From NCBI RefSeq assembly GCF_000421565.1, contig NZ_ATXG01000012.1, forward strand, positions 78,491-142,490: DNA of 64,000 nt, in the 5' to 3' direction. Below the pieces are notes generated by a model, which made no database searches, was not told where the DNA came from, and worked only from the letters and a program-made list of their open reading frames with translations. Position 1 is the first letter of the stretch, and each line of letters starts with the position of its first letter. Shown here one piece after another: positions 34,204 through 43,505 of the stretch. Both the position numbers and the translations under genes were made by a program. The stretch comes from Agromyces subbeticus DSM 16689 (GTDB lineage Bacteria > Actinomycetota > Actinomycetes > Actinomycetales > Microbacteriaceae).

Positions 34204-35121
34204 CTAGCGGCTCGCGATGTAGTCGAGCGCCTTCTGCGTGTCGCGGCGCACTCGTGCCTCGTGCTCGGTCGAGAGCGGGCCGCGCGGCGGGCGGGTCACT
34301 CCACCGTAGCTCTGCCCAGCGACGTCGATGGAGAGCTTGATCGCCTGCACGAACTCGGTCTTCGAGTCCCAGCGGAACACGGCCACGAGGTTCTTGTAGA
34401 GCTCGCGGGCGGCGTCGATCTGACCCGACTTCACGAGCTCGTAGATCTCGACGGCCTCTTTCGGGAAGGCGTTCGGGTAACCGGCGAACCAGCCGGTCGC
34501 TCCCACGACGAGCGACTCGAAGAGCAGGTCGTCGGCGCCGGCGATGACGTCGATGTCGCAGAGTTCCTGAATCTCGAGCACGCGGCGGATGTCGGTCGTG
34601 AACTCCTTGACGGCCACGACGTTCTCGAGCTCGAAGAGCTCGGCGACGAGGTCGGGGGTCAGGTCGACCTTGGTGTCGATCGGGTTGTTGTAGAGCATGA
34701 TCGGCAGGCCGACCTCGTTGAGGCGCGTGTAGTGCTCGACGACCTCGGCGCGGTTCGCGCGGTAGATCGTCGGCGGCAGCGCGAGCACGCCGTCGGCGCC
34801 GTCGGCCTTCGCGTACTCGGCCCACTGCACGGCCTGGTGCCACCCGACGCCGTGCACGCCCGCGACGACGAGTCCGCGGCCGGCGACCGTCTCGACGGCG
34901 ACCTGGATGACCTTGCGGCGCTCCTCGTCGGTGAGGCTCGAGTACTCCCCCAGGGAGCCGTTGGGGCCGACGCCGCGGCATCCGTTCTCGATCAGGAAGT
35001 CGCAGTGCGCGGCGAACTTGTCGTAGTCGACGGCGAGGCCGGCGGGCGCCGAGGCGTCTTCCTTGAATGCGAGCGTCGTGGCGACGACGACCCCGCCGAG
35101 GTCGAACTTCTGGGTGGTCAT
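34204..35121 (-). CDS. DapA/NAL-family lyase, probable 1-pyrroline-4-hydroxy-2-carboxylate deaminase
   Basis: The 305-residue TIM-barrel protein has the Schiff-base Lys in VVAVKEF (near 170), the Tyr in MLYNNP (near 143) and the GxxGE-type loop GPNGSLGEYSSL (near 51). These mark the dihydrodipicolinate synthase/N-acetylneuraminate lyase superfamily. Between a Hyp epimerase and a D-Hyp dehydrogenase the fitting member is the deaminase that turns 1-pyrroline-4-hydroxy-2-carboxylate into 2,5-dioxopentanoate plus ammonia. The ATG overlaps the stop of the FAD subunit gene (ATGA). Specificity rests on context. Confidence 0.87.
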   Translation of the reverse strand: MTTQKFDLGGVVVATTLAFKEDASAPAGLAVDYDKFAAHCDFLIENGCRGVGPNGSLGEYSSLTDEERRKVIQVAVETVAGRGLVVAGVHGVGWHQAVQWAEYAKADGADGVLALPPTIYRANRAEVVEHYTRLNEVGLPIMLYNNPIDTKVDLTPDLVAELFELENVVAVKEFTTDIRRVLEIQELCDIDVIAGADDLLFESLVVGATGWFAGYPNAFPKEAVEIYELVKSGQIDAARELYKNLVAVFRWDSKTEFVQAIKLSIDVAGQSYGGVTRPPRGPLSTEHEARVRRDTQKALDYIASR

Positions 35122-36635
35122 TGGTGTCCCTTCTGGACGGTCGGTTTGGAGAGGTGAGGTTCGGTGGGCTCAGTCGGGCCGATGCCCCCGGCGAGTTCGC
35201 CGAGGCGCACGGGACTGGCGATGGGTCGGCGGTCGGTCGTCGCGGCAACCCCCCGCTGGTCGAGGAGGCCGCCCGCGGCCGTCTCGGGACCCCCGCCGAT
35301 GAGCTCCTCGACGGTGCCTCCGCAGACGCGCCCCTGGCAGATGCCGAGACCGGCCCGGGTGGTGAGCTTCATCGAGCGCAGGCCGCTGCCGCACGTCTGC
35401 GCCGCCGTCTCGCGGAAGCGCCCGTACGGCACCTCTTCGCAGCGGCACACGAGGGTGTCGTCGTCGAGCCAGGCGGTCCAGCCGCGGCGGATGCCGTGCG
35501 CCGCCTCGATGCGGGCGGCGAAGCCGGTGAACGTCGTGCGGGCCTTCGCGGCTCGTCGCACCTCGGGGTCGCCCGGCGAGCCGCCCGCGGCGCAGTGGCC
35601 GGCGAGTTCGCCCTCGACCAGTGCTGCGTCGACGCCGCCGATTCCCGTGATCTCGCCCGCGGCATAGACACCCGCGACGCTCGACTGCTGCGCCTCGTCG
35701 ACCTCGACGAACCGCGATGACGAGATCGCGCAGCCGGCCGCGATCGGCAGCTCGAGGCGCGGCGTGAACCCGTGGCTGACGCACACGGCATCGGCGGCGA
35801 TGCGCTGCTCGGTGCCGGGCACGGGCCGCCAGTTCGCATCGACGCGGGCGACCGTGACGGCCTCGACCCGGTCGGTGCCGTGCGCGGCGATGACGGCGCG
35901 GCCGGTCGCGTACGGAATTCGGTGGCGCAGGTGCGTGCCGACGTAGCCCGCGAGCTCGCCGCCCTTCTTCGCCGCCCCGATGAGCTGCCACGGCTTCGGC
36001 AGCCAACCGCGCACGAGGCCCGCGATGCGGCTCGCCTCGAAGACGCCGAGCACCCGGGCACCGGTCGCGACGAGGGACGCGGCGACGGGAAGCAGGAACG
36101 GACCGGCACCGGCGATCACCACCCGCTGCCCCACGGCGACGCGCTCGCCCTTGGCGAATGCCTGCGCGGCACCGGCGGTGAAGACGCCGGGCAGATCCCA
36201 GCCGGGGAACGGCAGGGTGCGGTCGTGAGCCCCCGTGGCGAGCACGAGGGCGTCGGGCCGGAACGTGCGCCCGGCACGTCCCGTGCCGTCGGGCGGTCCG
36301 ACGAGCACGTGCACCACGACGGGCGCGGCCGGCATCGGCGCCTCGGTTCGCGCCTGCGCCGGGGCATCCGACCGCTCGATCGCCCAGACCTGGGCGCCCA
36401 TCACGATCTCGCAGCCCGCGTCGGCCTCGAGCGCACGGCGCATCGCGGTGAACCGCTGCCAGCCGTGGTGCAGGATGCGCTCGTTCGCCGAGGGCCGTTC
36501 GGGCGGCAGATGCCGCCAGTACTGGCCGCCGGGTTCGTCGGCGGCGTCGAGCAGGGTCACGGATGCCCCGTGCGCCCGTGCGGCGAGCGCGGCGGCGAGC
36601 CCGGCGGGGCCGGCGCCAACGATGACGACCTTCAT
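35118..36635 (-). CDS. D-hydroxyproline dehydrogenase, FAD/BFD-type subunit (OoxA/HcnB-like)
   Basis: The 505-residue protein begins KVVIVGAGPAGLAAALAARA, an FAD-binding Rossmann motif, and has a second dinucleotide motif (VVIAGAGPFLLPVA near 165). Near residues 395-445 is a BFD-like iron-sulfur segment (VCRCEEVPYG, CGSG, GICQGRVCGG). This matches the large subunit of opine oxidases and of the heteromeric D-Hyp dehydrogenases of Pseudomonas. Its start overlaps the stop of the small iron-sulfur subunit gene. The last 40 residues (TAAGGLLDQRGVAATTDRR) are partly encoded by a REP-like hairpin at 35258-35291, suggesting a recently altered C-terminus. Confidence 0.86.
   Translation of the reverse strand: MKVVIVGAGPAGLAAALAARAHGASVTLLDAADEPGGQYWRHLPPERPSANERILHHGWQRFTAMRRALEADAGCEIVMGAQVWAIERSDAPAQARTEAPMPAAPVVVHVLVGPPDGTGRAGRTFRPDALVLATGAHDRTLPFPGWDLPGVFTAGAAQAFAKGERVAVGQRVVIAGAGPFLLPVAASLVATGARVLGVFEASRIAGLVRGWLPKPWQLIGAAKKGGELAGYVGTHLRHRIPYATGRAVIAAHGTDRVEAVTVARVDANWRPVPGTEQRIAADAVCVSHGFTPRLELPIAAGCAISSSRFVEVDEAQQSSVAGVYAAGEITGIGGVDAALVEGELAGHCAAGGSPGDPEVRRAAKARTTFTGFAARIEAAHGIRRGWTAWLDDDTLVCRCEEVPYGRFRETAAQTCGSGLRSMKLTTRAGLGICQGRVCGGTVEELIGGGPETAAGGLLDQRGVAATTDRRPIASPVRLGELAGGIGPTEPTEPHLSKPTVQKGHQ
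35258..35291. repeat. REP-like hairpin inside the C-terminal coding region
   Basis: The plus strand reads GGTCGAGGAGGCCG, then a GC loop, then CGGCCGTCTCGGGACC. This nearly palindromic GGTCGAG...CTCGGGACC arrangement resembles the elements at 49921-49951 and 51831-51899. Here it lies within coding sequence, where it adds Gly/Ala-rich residues. Confidence 0.5.
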
Positions 36636-36955
36636 GGCCTCACCTCGGGCAGCGCGTCGTGCTGGATCTCGACGACGTCGCCGTCGGCGGCCCGGCGCTG
36701 GCACGCGCGCACATCGCGTTCGCCGTTGACGGTGACGATGCAGTCGAAGCACACGCCGATGCCGCAGAAGAGCCCGCGCGGCCGGCCGTCGGCCGAGGTG
36801 CGGCGCCACGCGAGCCTGCCGCTCGCGAGCACGACGCCGGCGATCGTCTGGCCCGCGACCCCCGCAACCGTCTCGCCGTCGAGCGAGATCGCGAGCGGCG
36901 TCGCCCCCGACGGACGGATCGGGTCGGAGGAGGCCGGCAGCAGTCGTGCGGCCAT
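36632..36955 (-). CDS. D-hydroxyproline dehydrogenase, small [2Fe-2S] subunit
   Basis: The 107-residue protein is a plant-type ferredoxin-like domain with cluster ligands in FCGIGVCFDC and VRACQ (Cys-x4-Cys-x2-Cys ... Cys). Proteins like this form the gamma subunit of opine oxidases and of three-subunit D-Hyp dehydrogenases, moving electrons between FAD subunits. The ATG shares one base with the stop of the upstream DadA-like gene, and its own stop overlaps the next ATG, so all three subunits are translationally coupled. Confidence 0.86.
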   Translation of the reverse strand: MAARLLPASSDPIRPSGATPLAISLDGETVAGVAGQTIAGVVLASGRLAWRRTSADGRPRGLFCGIGVCFDCIVTVNGERDVRACQRRAADGDVVEIQHDALPEVRP

Positions 36956-38139
36956 CACGCCACCTCGTCGAGATACGGTGCCAGCGAGGCACGGTCGGGC
37001 CGGAACGGCGCCGCATCGATGGCGGCGGCGCGACCGAGGAACTCGGCGACGAGCAATTCGGCCGTCGCGAGCGAGAGACCGATGCCCGCACCCTCGTGAC
37101 CGCTCGCGTGCCAGAGGCCCGCGGTGCGGTGGTCGGCGCCGATGACCGGCAGGTGATCGGGCATGAACGGCCGGAACCCGCCGTAGCTGCGCATGATGCT
37201 CGCGCCGGCGAGGAACGGGAAGAGTCGCAGCGCCTTCGCCGCGATCTCGCGCAATGCCGCGACGCGAAGGCGCTCGTCGAAGCCGACCTGCTCGCGGCTC
37301 GAGCCGATGAGCACCGTGCCGGCCGCCGTCGACTCGACGACGCTCGAGGTCTGCAGTGCGGCGTCGCTCGACTGGGTCGCGCCGAAGTAGTCGCCGTCGT
37401 AGACCTTGTGGAACACCCGGTGCGGCATGCGGGTGGTCACGAGCACGTTGCCGCGGCGCGGCCTGACCGGCAGCCGTTCGCCGAGCATCGCGGAGACCTC
37501 GCCCGACCACGGGCCGGCTGCGAGGATCACAGCACCCGCCGGCACGGCGCCCGCGGTCGTCGAGACGCCGGTGATGCGGCCGGTCGCGTCTCGCAGGGCG
37601 CCGGTGACGGCGACGAAGGGCCGGATGTCGGCGCCGTGGTTCCTCGCGGAGGCGAGGAGCGCCTCGGTCGCGATGACCGGCTGCACCTGTGCATCGTCGG
37701 GGTAGTGCACGGCGGCGGTCATGTCGGGGTTCAGGTGCGGCTCGAGTTCGAGCGCCTCGGCGATCGAGACGGCCCTGGCGTCGACCCCGGCGTCGCGCTG
37801 CGATGCCGCGAAGTCGAGGAGCGGCCTCGCGCCCTCGCCGGTCGTCGCGACGACGAGCCCGCCCTTGCGCTCGTACTCGATGGCAGGAAACTCGGCGCCG
37901 AGTTCTTCGGCGAGTTCGGCCGCGACCCCTGGCCACAGCGAGGCGGCGTACTGGGCGAGGCGCAGCTCGGCGCCCGGGCCCTTGTCGGAGACGAGCAGGT
38001 TGCCCTCGCCCTTCGCGCTCGTGCCGGAGGCCGGGGCGTCTCGGTCGAGCACGACGACGCGGCATCCGGACTGGGCGAACGCTCGTGCACACGCGGCGCC
38101 GACGATGCCGGCACCGACCACCACGATGTCGCTGATCAC
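36955..38139 (-). CDS. D-hydroxyproline dehydrogenase, catalytic DadA/GlyOx-type FAD subunit
   Basis: The 394-residue protein begins SDIVVVGAGIVGAACARAFAQSG (FAD site) and has the D-amino-acid oxidase/DadA-type features GTSAKGEGNLLVSDK, GAVILAAGPWS and the terminal GLWHASGHEGAGIGLSLATAELLV. As the substrate-binding subunit it would oxidise cis-4-hydroxy-D-proline to 1-pyrroline-4-hydroxy-2-carboxylate, delivering electrons through its two partner subunits. GTG start eight bases behind GAAGGAG. It is the first gene of the catabolic operon, just downstream of the operator at 38179-38191. Confidence 0.87.
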   Translation of the reverse strand: MISDIVVVGAGIVGAACARAFAQSGCRVVVLDRDAPASGTSAKGEGNLLVSDKGPGAELRLAQYAASLWPGVAAELAEELGAEFPAIEYERKGGLVVATTGEGARPLLDFAASQRDAGVDARAVSIAEALELEPHLNPDMTAAVHYPDDAQVQPVIATEALLASARNHGADIRPFVAVTGALRDATGRITGVSTTAGAVPAGAVILAAGPWSGEVSAMLGERLPVRPRRGNVLVTTRMPHRVFHKVYDGDYFGATQSSDAALQTSSVVESTAAGTVLIGSSREQVGFDERLRVAALREIAAKALRLFPFLAGASIMRSYGGFRPFMPDHLPVIGADHRTAGLWHASGHEGAGIGLSLATAELLVAEFLGRAAAIDAAPFRPDRASLAPYLDEVA

Positions 38140-38178
38140 GGGCGCTGCTCCTTCCTGCTGCTGTTCGTCGATCGTATC

Positions 38179-38191
38179 AGTAATATGTCAC
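38179..38191 (+). promoter_or_regulatory. Putative GntR operator before the Hyp catabolic operon
   Basis: AGTAATATGTCAC lies in the 104-base gap between the GntR gene and the dehydrogenase gene. Its core GTAATATGTCAC is a near-palindrome of the form GTRAYATRTYAC, the GT...AC pattern known for FadR-type GntR operators. The same 13 bases recur at 49246-49258, upstream of the arabinofuranosidase gene. A TACGAT box nearby (minus strand) may be the -10 element of the operon. Confidence 0.62.
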
Positions 38192-38243
38192 ACATTGCTG
38201 GCGATGAGTCTCGTGTTCGGACGCCATCCGCGGGACCCGCGGG

Positions 38244-38972
38244 CTAGGCGTGCTCGGGCTCAGCGCGCTCGGTCTCGCCCGGCTCGGTGCTGCCCGGCTC
38301 GGTCTCGGCCTCGGGATTGCCGGCCCACCAGCCGAGCGTGTGGTGGATATGCCGGTGCATGAGCTCGCGCGCGCCCGCGGCGTCGCCGGTCGCGAGCAGC
38401 TCGAGCAACTCGAGGTGCTCGGCGGCCGACTCGTCGAGTCGCTTGGTCTCGAGCATCGCCGAGAGCCCGACGAGCCTGGTGCGCGACCGCAGGTCGGCGA
38501 CCGTGTCGACGAGCAGGCGATTGCCGAGCATGCGCGTGAGCGTCAAGTGGAAGTGCACGTCGGCCTCGAGGTAGCTGCGCAGATCACCGGTGCGCGCACC
38601 GATCACGATCTGCTCGGCGAGCTCGGTCAGCGCCGGCAGCTCGCCGACCGGGAAGCGACGCGCGAGCTCCTCCATGGCAGGCGGCTCGAGCAGCTGACGC
38701 ACCTCGACGATCTCGCGCAGTGCCTCCGGGCTCACGGTCGTGACCCGGAACCCCTTGTTGCGCACCGGCTCGACGAAGCCGCGACTCTCGAGATCGAGCA
38801 TCGCCTCGCGCACCGGTGTCGCCGACACGTCGAACTGCGCCGCGAGTGTCGGCACCGTGAGCAACGTGCCGGGTGCGAGCTCGCCGGAGATGATCGCTGC
38901 TGAGAGGGCCTGCTCGACATGAGCGCGCAGGCTCAGCTGCTGCTCCAGGGGACGAATCGCCGTAACCGCCAT
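38244..38972 (-). CDS. GntR-family regulator (FadR/FCD subfamily)
   Basis: The 242-residue protein has an N-terminal winged helix (LRAHVEQALSAAIISGELAPGTLLTVPTLAAQFDVSATPVREAMLDLESRGFV, residues about 15-70). An all-helical FCD effector domain follows (DVHFHLTLTRMLGN, HLELLELLATGDAAGARELMHRHIHHTL) with His/Asp residues that often bind a metal and an acid ligand. The last 25 residues are acidic (Glu/Pro/Thr). It sits between the peptide-uptake genes and the catabolic operon and is the obvious controller, probably sensing Hyp or an intermediate. An ATG at 38993 is an alternative start. Confidence 0.88.
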   Translation of the reverse strand: MAVTAIRPLEQQLSLRAHVEQALSAAIISGELAPGTLLTVPTLAAQFDVSATPVREAMLDLESRGFVEPVRNKGFRVTTVSPEALREIVEVRQLLEPPAMEELARRFPVGELPALTELAEQIVIGARTGDLRSYLEADVHFHLTLTRMLGNRLLVDTVADLRSRTRLVGLSAMLETKRLDESAAEHLELLELLATGDAAGARELMHRHIHHTLGWWAGNPEAETEPGSTEPGETERAEPEHA

Positions 38973-39011
38973 GTCTGTTCCGACCTCTCTCATCGATTGC
39001 GAGCGGCGTGA

Positions 39012-40487
39012 CTACCGCGCTCGCATCCACTCTTCGAGGCCGACGGCATCGATCGGCAGCGCATCCGAGAGCACCTCGGAACCGCCGGTGGTGACCAAAA
39101 TATCGTCTTCGATGCGAACTCCGATGCCACGCAACTCCGGCGGCACCGTTTCGTCGAAGGCGTGGAAGTACAATCCGGGCTCGACGGTGAGCACCATGCC
39201 GGGCTGCATCTCGCCGCCCTGGTACGCCTCGTAGCTCGATCGGGCGCAATCGTGCACGTCGAGACCGAGGTGGTGACCGATGCCGCAGACGAGGTACCGG
39301 CGATGATGCTGGCCGTCGGCGGAGAGCGCCTCATCGACCGAGACCGGCAGCAGGCCCCAGTCGGAGAGACCCCGCGCGATGACCTCCATCGCGGCGGTGT
39401 GGAAGTCGGTGAATGCCCGGCCGGGTCGCACCGCGGCGAGCCCCGCCCGGTGCGATGCCTCGACGAGATCGTGCACCTCGCGCTGGGCGGCGCTGAAGGT
39501 GCCGGATGCCGGGAACGTCCGGGTCACGTCGGCGGTGTAGTACGCACGGGTCTCGACGCCCATGTCGAGCAACAGCAGCTCGTCGGGCTTCACGGGGCCG
39601 TCGCAACGCACCCAGTGCAGGGTCGGCGCGTGCTCGGCCGAGCCGATGATCGTCGAATACCCGGGCCCGTTGCCGAAGGTGCGCGCGTGCCGGTCGAAGG
39701 TGCCTTGCAGCCACCGCTCGCCGCCGAGCGAGATGGCGTTCGGGATCTCGCGGATGACGCTCTCGAACCCGCCGATCGTCGCATCGACCGCACGGCGGAG
39801 TTCGGCGACCTCCCACTCGTCTTTCACCATGCGGAGCTCGGCGAGCACCCGTCCGAGCTCGGGCGAGAGGTGTCGGCCGGCGAGTGCCTCGTGTCCGGAG
39901 TTCAGCGTTCCGCCGACGAGCATGCCGTCACCGCGGCGGAGCTTCTCGGCCAGTCGTGCGATGGGCTGCACATCGAGGCCGAGCGCGGCCGACCAGTCCC
40001 CCATGTCGGGCGCCGACCCCACCCACAGCTCTCCGTGCGCGGCGTTGCCGAAGAAGTCGGGATCGCCGGGGTACGCCGGTGCCGGGACGAAGACCGTCGC
40101 GTCGTGCGCGGTGCCGGCCGGCGTCAGCACGACGACGGCGTCTTCGGCTGAGCACCCGCTCAGCCAGAAGAAGTCGCTGTCGGGCCGGAAGTCGTAGTTC
40201 GTGTCGTTCGCGCGCACGGGCGCTGACCCGGAGGCGACCACGATCGTGCGGCCGGGAAAGGCGGCGCCGAGTCGCGCGCGGTGGGCGGCGGATGCCGCGG
40301 CGACGCCCGGCTCGACCGGCGGGGTGCGATCGGGGGTGCCCCATCCCGTCGCCATGTAGTCCAGGAAGGCGGGCACCTCCCGCAGTCGTGGCAGTCGCGG
40401 GTCGCGCGTCGCCGGCGCCGGCATCGACGCCGCCGCGCTCGCGTGCTCGTGGCCGGCGTGCTCCTGCGACATCCGGGTGTCGGTCAT
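39012..40487 (-). CDS. Xaa-Pro aminopeptidase (aminopeptidase P, M24B)
   Basis: The 491-residue protein has the pita-bread fold with all five metal ligands visible: Asp and Asp in LLDMGVETRAYYTADVTRTF (near 315 and 326), His in GIGHHLGLDVHD (near 405), Glu in TVEPGLYF (near 438) and Glu in VRIEDDILVT (near 457). The N-terminal domain (residues about 1-200) has the usual substrate-gating region (NYDFRPDSDFFWLSG). It removes the residue in front of Pro, and plausibly Hyp, in short peptides. The ATG overlaps the stop of the prolyl aminopeptidase gene. Confidence 0.93.
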   Translation of the reverse strand: MTDTRMSQEHAGHEHASAAASMPAPATRDPRLPRLREVPAFLDYMATGWGTPDRTPPVEPGVAAASAAHRARLGAAFPGRTIVVASGSAPVRANDTNYDFRPDSDFFWLSGCSAEDAVVVLTPAGTAHDATVFVPAPAYPGDPDFFGNAAHGELWVGSAPDMGDWSAALGLDVQPIARLAEKLRRGDGMLVGGTLNSGHEALAGRHLSPELGRVLAELRMVKDEWEVAELRRAVDATIGGFESVIREIPNAISLGGERWLQGTFDRHARTFGNGPGYSTIIGSAEHAPTLHWVRCDGPVKPDELLLLDMGVETRAYYTADVTRTFPASGTFSAAQREVHDLVEASHRAGLAAVRPGRAFTDFHTAAMEVIARGLSDWGLLPVSVDEALSADGQHHRRYLVCGIGHHLGLDVHDCARSSYEAYQGGEMQPGMVLTVEPGLYFHAFDETVPPELRGIGVRIEDDILVTTGGSEVLSDALPIDAVGLEEWMRAR

Positions 40488-41803
40488 GCTGTGCGTCCTT
40501 TCGTCGGGTCGGCGATCGGGCCGCCCCGCTCCGCGACGAGTCGCACCAGCCGCGGGAAGACCCGCTCGGAGCCGATGCCGTCGTGTTCGTATTCGTTCGT
40601 CACCCAGACCTGGGTGTTGCCGACATGGCCGGCGGTGGCGAGCTGCAACCCGGCGTCGACGTACATGTCGTCGTGGTAGACGGCCGCCGCGAGCGGCACC
40701 TCGTTGGCGGCGAGCCGATCGAGGTCGTAGAGCGCGCTCCACTCGGTGCGCTCGGCGAGCCGCTCGACGGCCGCCTCGAACGGCGCGAGCGCCCGGATCT
40801 CCCGGAACATCCAGGGGTACATCATCTCGCCCGTCATGAGCAGCGGCCGGGCCGACTCCGCGAACTGCGGCAACCGCTCGCGCTCGGCCTGAGCGGCCCA
40901 CGCCGTCGCCCCCGTCTCTGCCGAGGCGTAGATCGACTCCTGCATGACGGCGAACAGCGGGTTGTCGCTGTACGAGCTGCGCGCCTCGACCTGCGTGAGG
41001 AAGGTCTCGGTGAGGTCGTCGGATGCCCCGGCGAACGCCTCGTCGATCAGGAAGTGCATGCGCTCGAACCCCGGCTTCATGCCGAAGTCGATGCCGAGGC
41101 TCTGGAATCGTCGCACCGTGAGCACGTCGCCGCCGGGCAGCAGCACGTCGCCGGCGGCGAGGCGATCGGCGATGCGGGCCATCGTGGCGACGTGGTGCGG
41201 GTAGCGGCGGAAGAACTCGCGGTTCTTGACCTCGGCCCGCGGGTAGGTGCGGCGATACACCTCGGCCGCGTCGGGCCAGACGCTCGCGAGCCCGCCGGTG
41301 ACATAGCTCGCGGCGAGACCCTCTGGCGCGTGCGAGAGGTAGCTCAGCGTGATGAAGCCGCCATAGCTCTGCCCGAGCGTCGACCAGCGGCCTCCCCCGA
41401 ACACCGTCTTCCGCAGGTGCTCGGCGTCGGCGACGATCGAGTCGGCGCGGAAGCACGCGAGGTAGTCGGCCTGGGCTGCTGCGTTCCCGATGGCGGTGAT
41501 GGCGCTTCCGTCGATGCGGGAGCTCCGGCCGGTGCCCCGCTGGTCGAGCAGCACGACGCGGTGCGTCTTCAGCGCCTCGCCGACCCAGCCGTCGGGGCCG
41601 GTCGGCCGCGGGCCCTTGCCGCCGGGCCCGCCTTGGAGGTAGACGAGCACGGGCAGGTCGTCGCGCCGTTTGACGGGGTCGACGAGCTCCCTGGCGAACA
41701 CCGTGATAGTGCGCGTCTCGGTGTCGTCGAACCAGTCGAGCGGCACCTCGACGAGGTGGTCGCGCACGTGCATGCCGGGGATCGTGTACTCGGCCTGGAT
41801 CAT
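40484..41803 (-). CDS. Prolyl aminopeptidase (proline iminopeptidase, S33 family)
   Basis: The 439-residue alpha/beta hydrolase has the oxyanion block [13 protein letters not shown] (near 52), the nucleophile elbow GQSYGGF (near 133) and the acid and base in the C-terminal part ([16 protein letters not shown]). Length and the large cap region match the monomeric 430-residue prolyl aminopeptidases. It cleaves N-terminal Pro, and in some members Hyp, from peptides. ATG at 41803 follows GGAAGGAG and overlaps the stop of the transporter ATPase gene, tying it to peptide import. Confidence 0.9.
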   Translation of the reverse strand: MIQAEYTIPGMHVRDHLVEVPLDWFDDTETRTITVFARELVDPVKRRDDLPVLVYLQGGPGGKGPRPTGPDGWVGEALKTHRVVLLDQRGTGRSSRIDGSAITAIGNAAAQADYLACFRADSIVADAEHLRKTVFGGGRWSTLGQSYGGFITLSYLSHAPEGLAASYVTGGLASVWPDAAEVYRRTYPRAEVKNREFFRRYPHHVATMARIADRLAAGDVLLPGGDVLTVRRFQSLGIDFGMKPGFERMHFLIDEAFAGASDDLTETFLTQVEARSSYSDNPLFAVMQESIYASAETGATAWAAQAERERLPQFAESARPLLMTGEMMYPWMFREIRALAPFEAAVERLAERTEWSALYDLDRLAANEVPLAAAVYHDDMYVDAGLQLATAGHVGNTQVWVTNEYEHDGIGSERVFPRLVRLVAERGGPIADPTKGRTA

Positions 41804-42648
41804 TCGACTGCTCCTTCCGCGGCGAGCATGCGCACCCGCTCGAGTTCCCACTCCGGGTTGATCTGCGGCACCGCGGCCAGGAGCGTCTTCGTGTACTCGT
41901 GCTGCGGATGCCCGAAGATCGCATCGCGATCGCCCTGCTCGACGATGCGCCCCTTGCTCATCACCGCAACCGTATCGGCGATCTGGCGCACGACGGCGAG
42001 ATCGTGGGCGATGAAGACGTAGCTGAGCCCGAGTTCTGCCTGCAGCTCGTTCAGCAGGTTGATGACGCGCGCCTGCACCGAGACGTCGAGCGCCGAGACG
42101 GCCTCGTCGCAGATCACGAGCTTGGGGCTGACCGCGAGCGCGCGGGCGATGCCGATGCGCTGGGCCTGACCGCCCGAGAACTGGCCGGGATAGCGTTGCG
42201 CGTGATCGGCGTTCAGGCCGACGCGTTCGAGCAGCTCGCGCACGAGGGCGCGCTTGCCCTGCTTCGGCGTGATGCCCTGGTAGTCGAGCGGGGCCGAGAT
42301 GATCTTCTCGACCGTGTGGCGGGGGTTGAGCGACGAGAAGGGGTCTTGGAAGACGACCTGCACGTTCGAGCGGAACGCGGCGAGCGCGCGGCCGCTCGGC
42401 TTCGTGACGTCGTCGCCCTCGAACTCGAGCGTGCCCTCGGTCGGGTCGATGAGCTTCGCGACGATGCGCGCGGTCGTCGACTTGCCCGAGCCCGACTCGC
42501 CGACGATGCCGAGCGTCTTGCCCCGCGGCACCTCGAAGCTCACGTCGTCGACGGCGGTGAAGCGCGTCGTGCCGGCGAACACCGCCCCGTCGCCCCGGGT
42601 GACGAACACCTTGCTCACGTGCTTTGCCGACAGGATGCTCTCGGTCAT
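41800..42648 (-). CDS. Peptide ABC transporter ATPase (OppF/DppF type)
   Basis: The 282-residue ATPase has Walker [10 protein letters not shown] (near 51), Q-loop [13 protein letters not shown], signature [15 protein letters not shown] (near 158) and Walker [13 protein letters not shown]. The C-terminal extension ([18 protein letters not shown]) is typical of Opp/Dpp ATPases. With OppD it energises di- or oligopeptide import. The ATG shares a base with the stop of the preceding ATPase gene. Confidence 0.93.
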   Translation of the reverse strand: MTESILSAKHVSKVFVTRGDGAVFAGTTRFTAVDDVSFEVPRGKTLGIVGESGSGKSTTARIVAKLIDPTEGTLEFEGDDVTKPSGRALAAFRSNVQVVFQDPFSSLNPRHTVEKIISAPLDYQGITPKQGKRALVRELLERVGLNADHAQRYPGQFSGGQAQRIGIARALAVSPKLVICDEAVSALDVSVQARVINLLNELQAELGLSYVFIAHDLAVVRQIADTVAVMSKGRIVEQGDRDAIFGHPQHEYTKTLLAAVPQINPEWELERVRMLAAEGAVE

Positions 42649-43505
42649 CAGCTCGTTCCCTTCAGCCGGTCGAACGGATCGTCGATGCGGGGCAGCGCGG
42701 CGAGCAGTGCTCGCGTGTACTGCGCTTGCGGCCGGGAGAAGATCTGCTCGGCCGTGCCGCGCTCCACCTGCCGGCCGTCTTTCATCACGAGCACGTCGTC
42801 GGCGACCTGGCTCACGACGGCGAGGTCGTGGGTGATGAAGATCATGCCGGTGCCGGTCTCGCGCTGCAGCTCGGCGAGCAGCTCGAGGATCTGCGCCTGC
42901 ACCGTCACGTCGAGCGCCGTCGTCGGCTCGTCGGCGATGAGCAGGTCGGGCTCGAGGCAGAGTGCCATCGCGATCATGATGCGCTGGCGCATGCCGCCCG
43001 AGAACTGGTGGGGGTAGTGGTCGACCCGCCGCGAGGCATCCGCGATTCGTACCCGCTCGAGCGCCTCGATCGTGACGTTGCGCGCGTTCTTGCGGCTGCC
43101 GCCGTTGTGCGCCCGGTAGGCCTCCTCGATCTGCCGGCCGACCGTGTAGTACGGGTTCAGCGACGAGAGCGGATCCTGGAAGACCATCGCGACCTTGTCG
43201 CCCCGCACTCGCCGCATCTCCCGGTCGCTGCGGGCGAGCAGCTCGTGACCGTTCAGGCGGATGCTGCCGGTCGCCGTGCCGCCACGTGGCAGCAGCCCCA
43301 TGATCGCGAGCGAGGTCATCGACTTGCCCGAGCCCGACTCGCCGACGATGCCGAGCGTGTCGCCCGCCTCGACGCGGAACGAGGCGTCCTGCACGACCTC
43401 GACCGGGCCGGCCGACGTCGGAAAGGTGACGGTCAGGTGCTCGACCTCGAGCAATGTCGCACCGGGCACCGGAATCGAGATCGTGCGTGGTGATGTGATG
43501 CTCAT
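42648..43505 (-). CDS. Peptide ABC transporter ATPase (OppD/DppD type)
   Basis: The 285-residue ATPase has Walker [10 protein letters not shown] (near 57), [15 protein letters not shown], signature [15 protein letters not shown] (near 170) and Walker [13 protein letters not shown]. The C-terminal peptide-transporter extension is shorter than usual ([10 protein letters not shown]) and lacks the Cys-rich cluster of many OppD proteins. The ATG overlaps the stop of the upstream permease gene (ATGA). Confidence 0.93.
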   Translation of the reverse strand: MSITSPRTISIPVPGATLLEVEHLTVTFPTSAGPVEVVQDASFRVEAGDTLGIVGESGSGKSMTSLAIMGLLPRGGTATGSIRLNGHELLARSDREMRRVRGDKVAMVFQDPLSSLNPYYTVGRQIEEAYRAHNGGSRKNARNVTIEALERVRIADASRRVDHYPHQFSGGMRQRIMIAMALCLEPDLLIADEPTTALDVTVQAQILELLAELQRETGTGMIFITHDLAVVSQVADDVLVMKDGRQVERGTAEQIFSRPQAQYTRALLAALPRIDDPFDRLKGTS

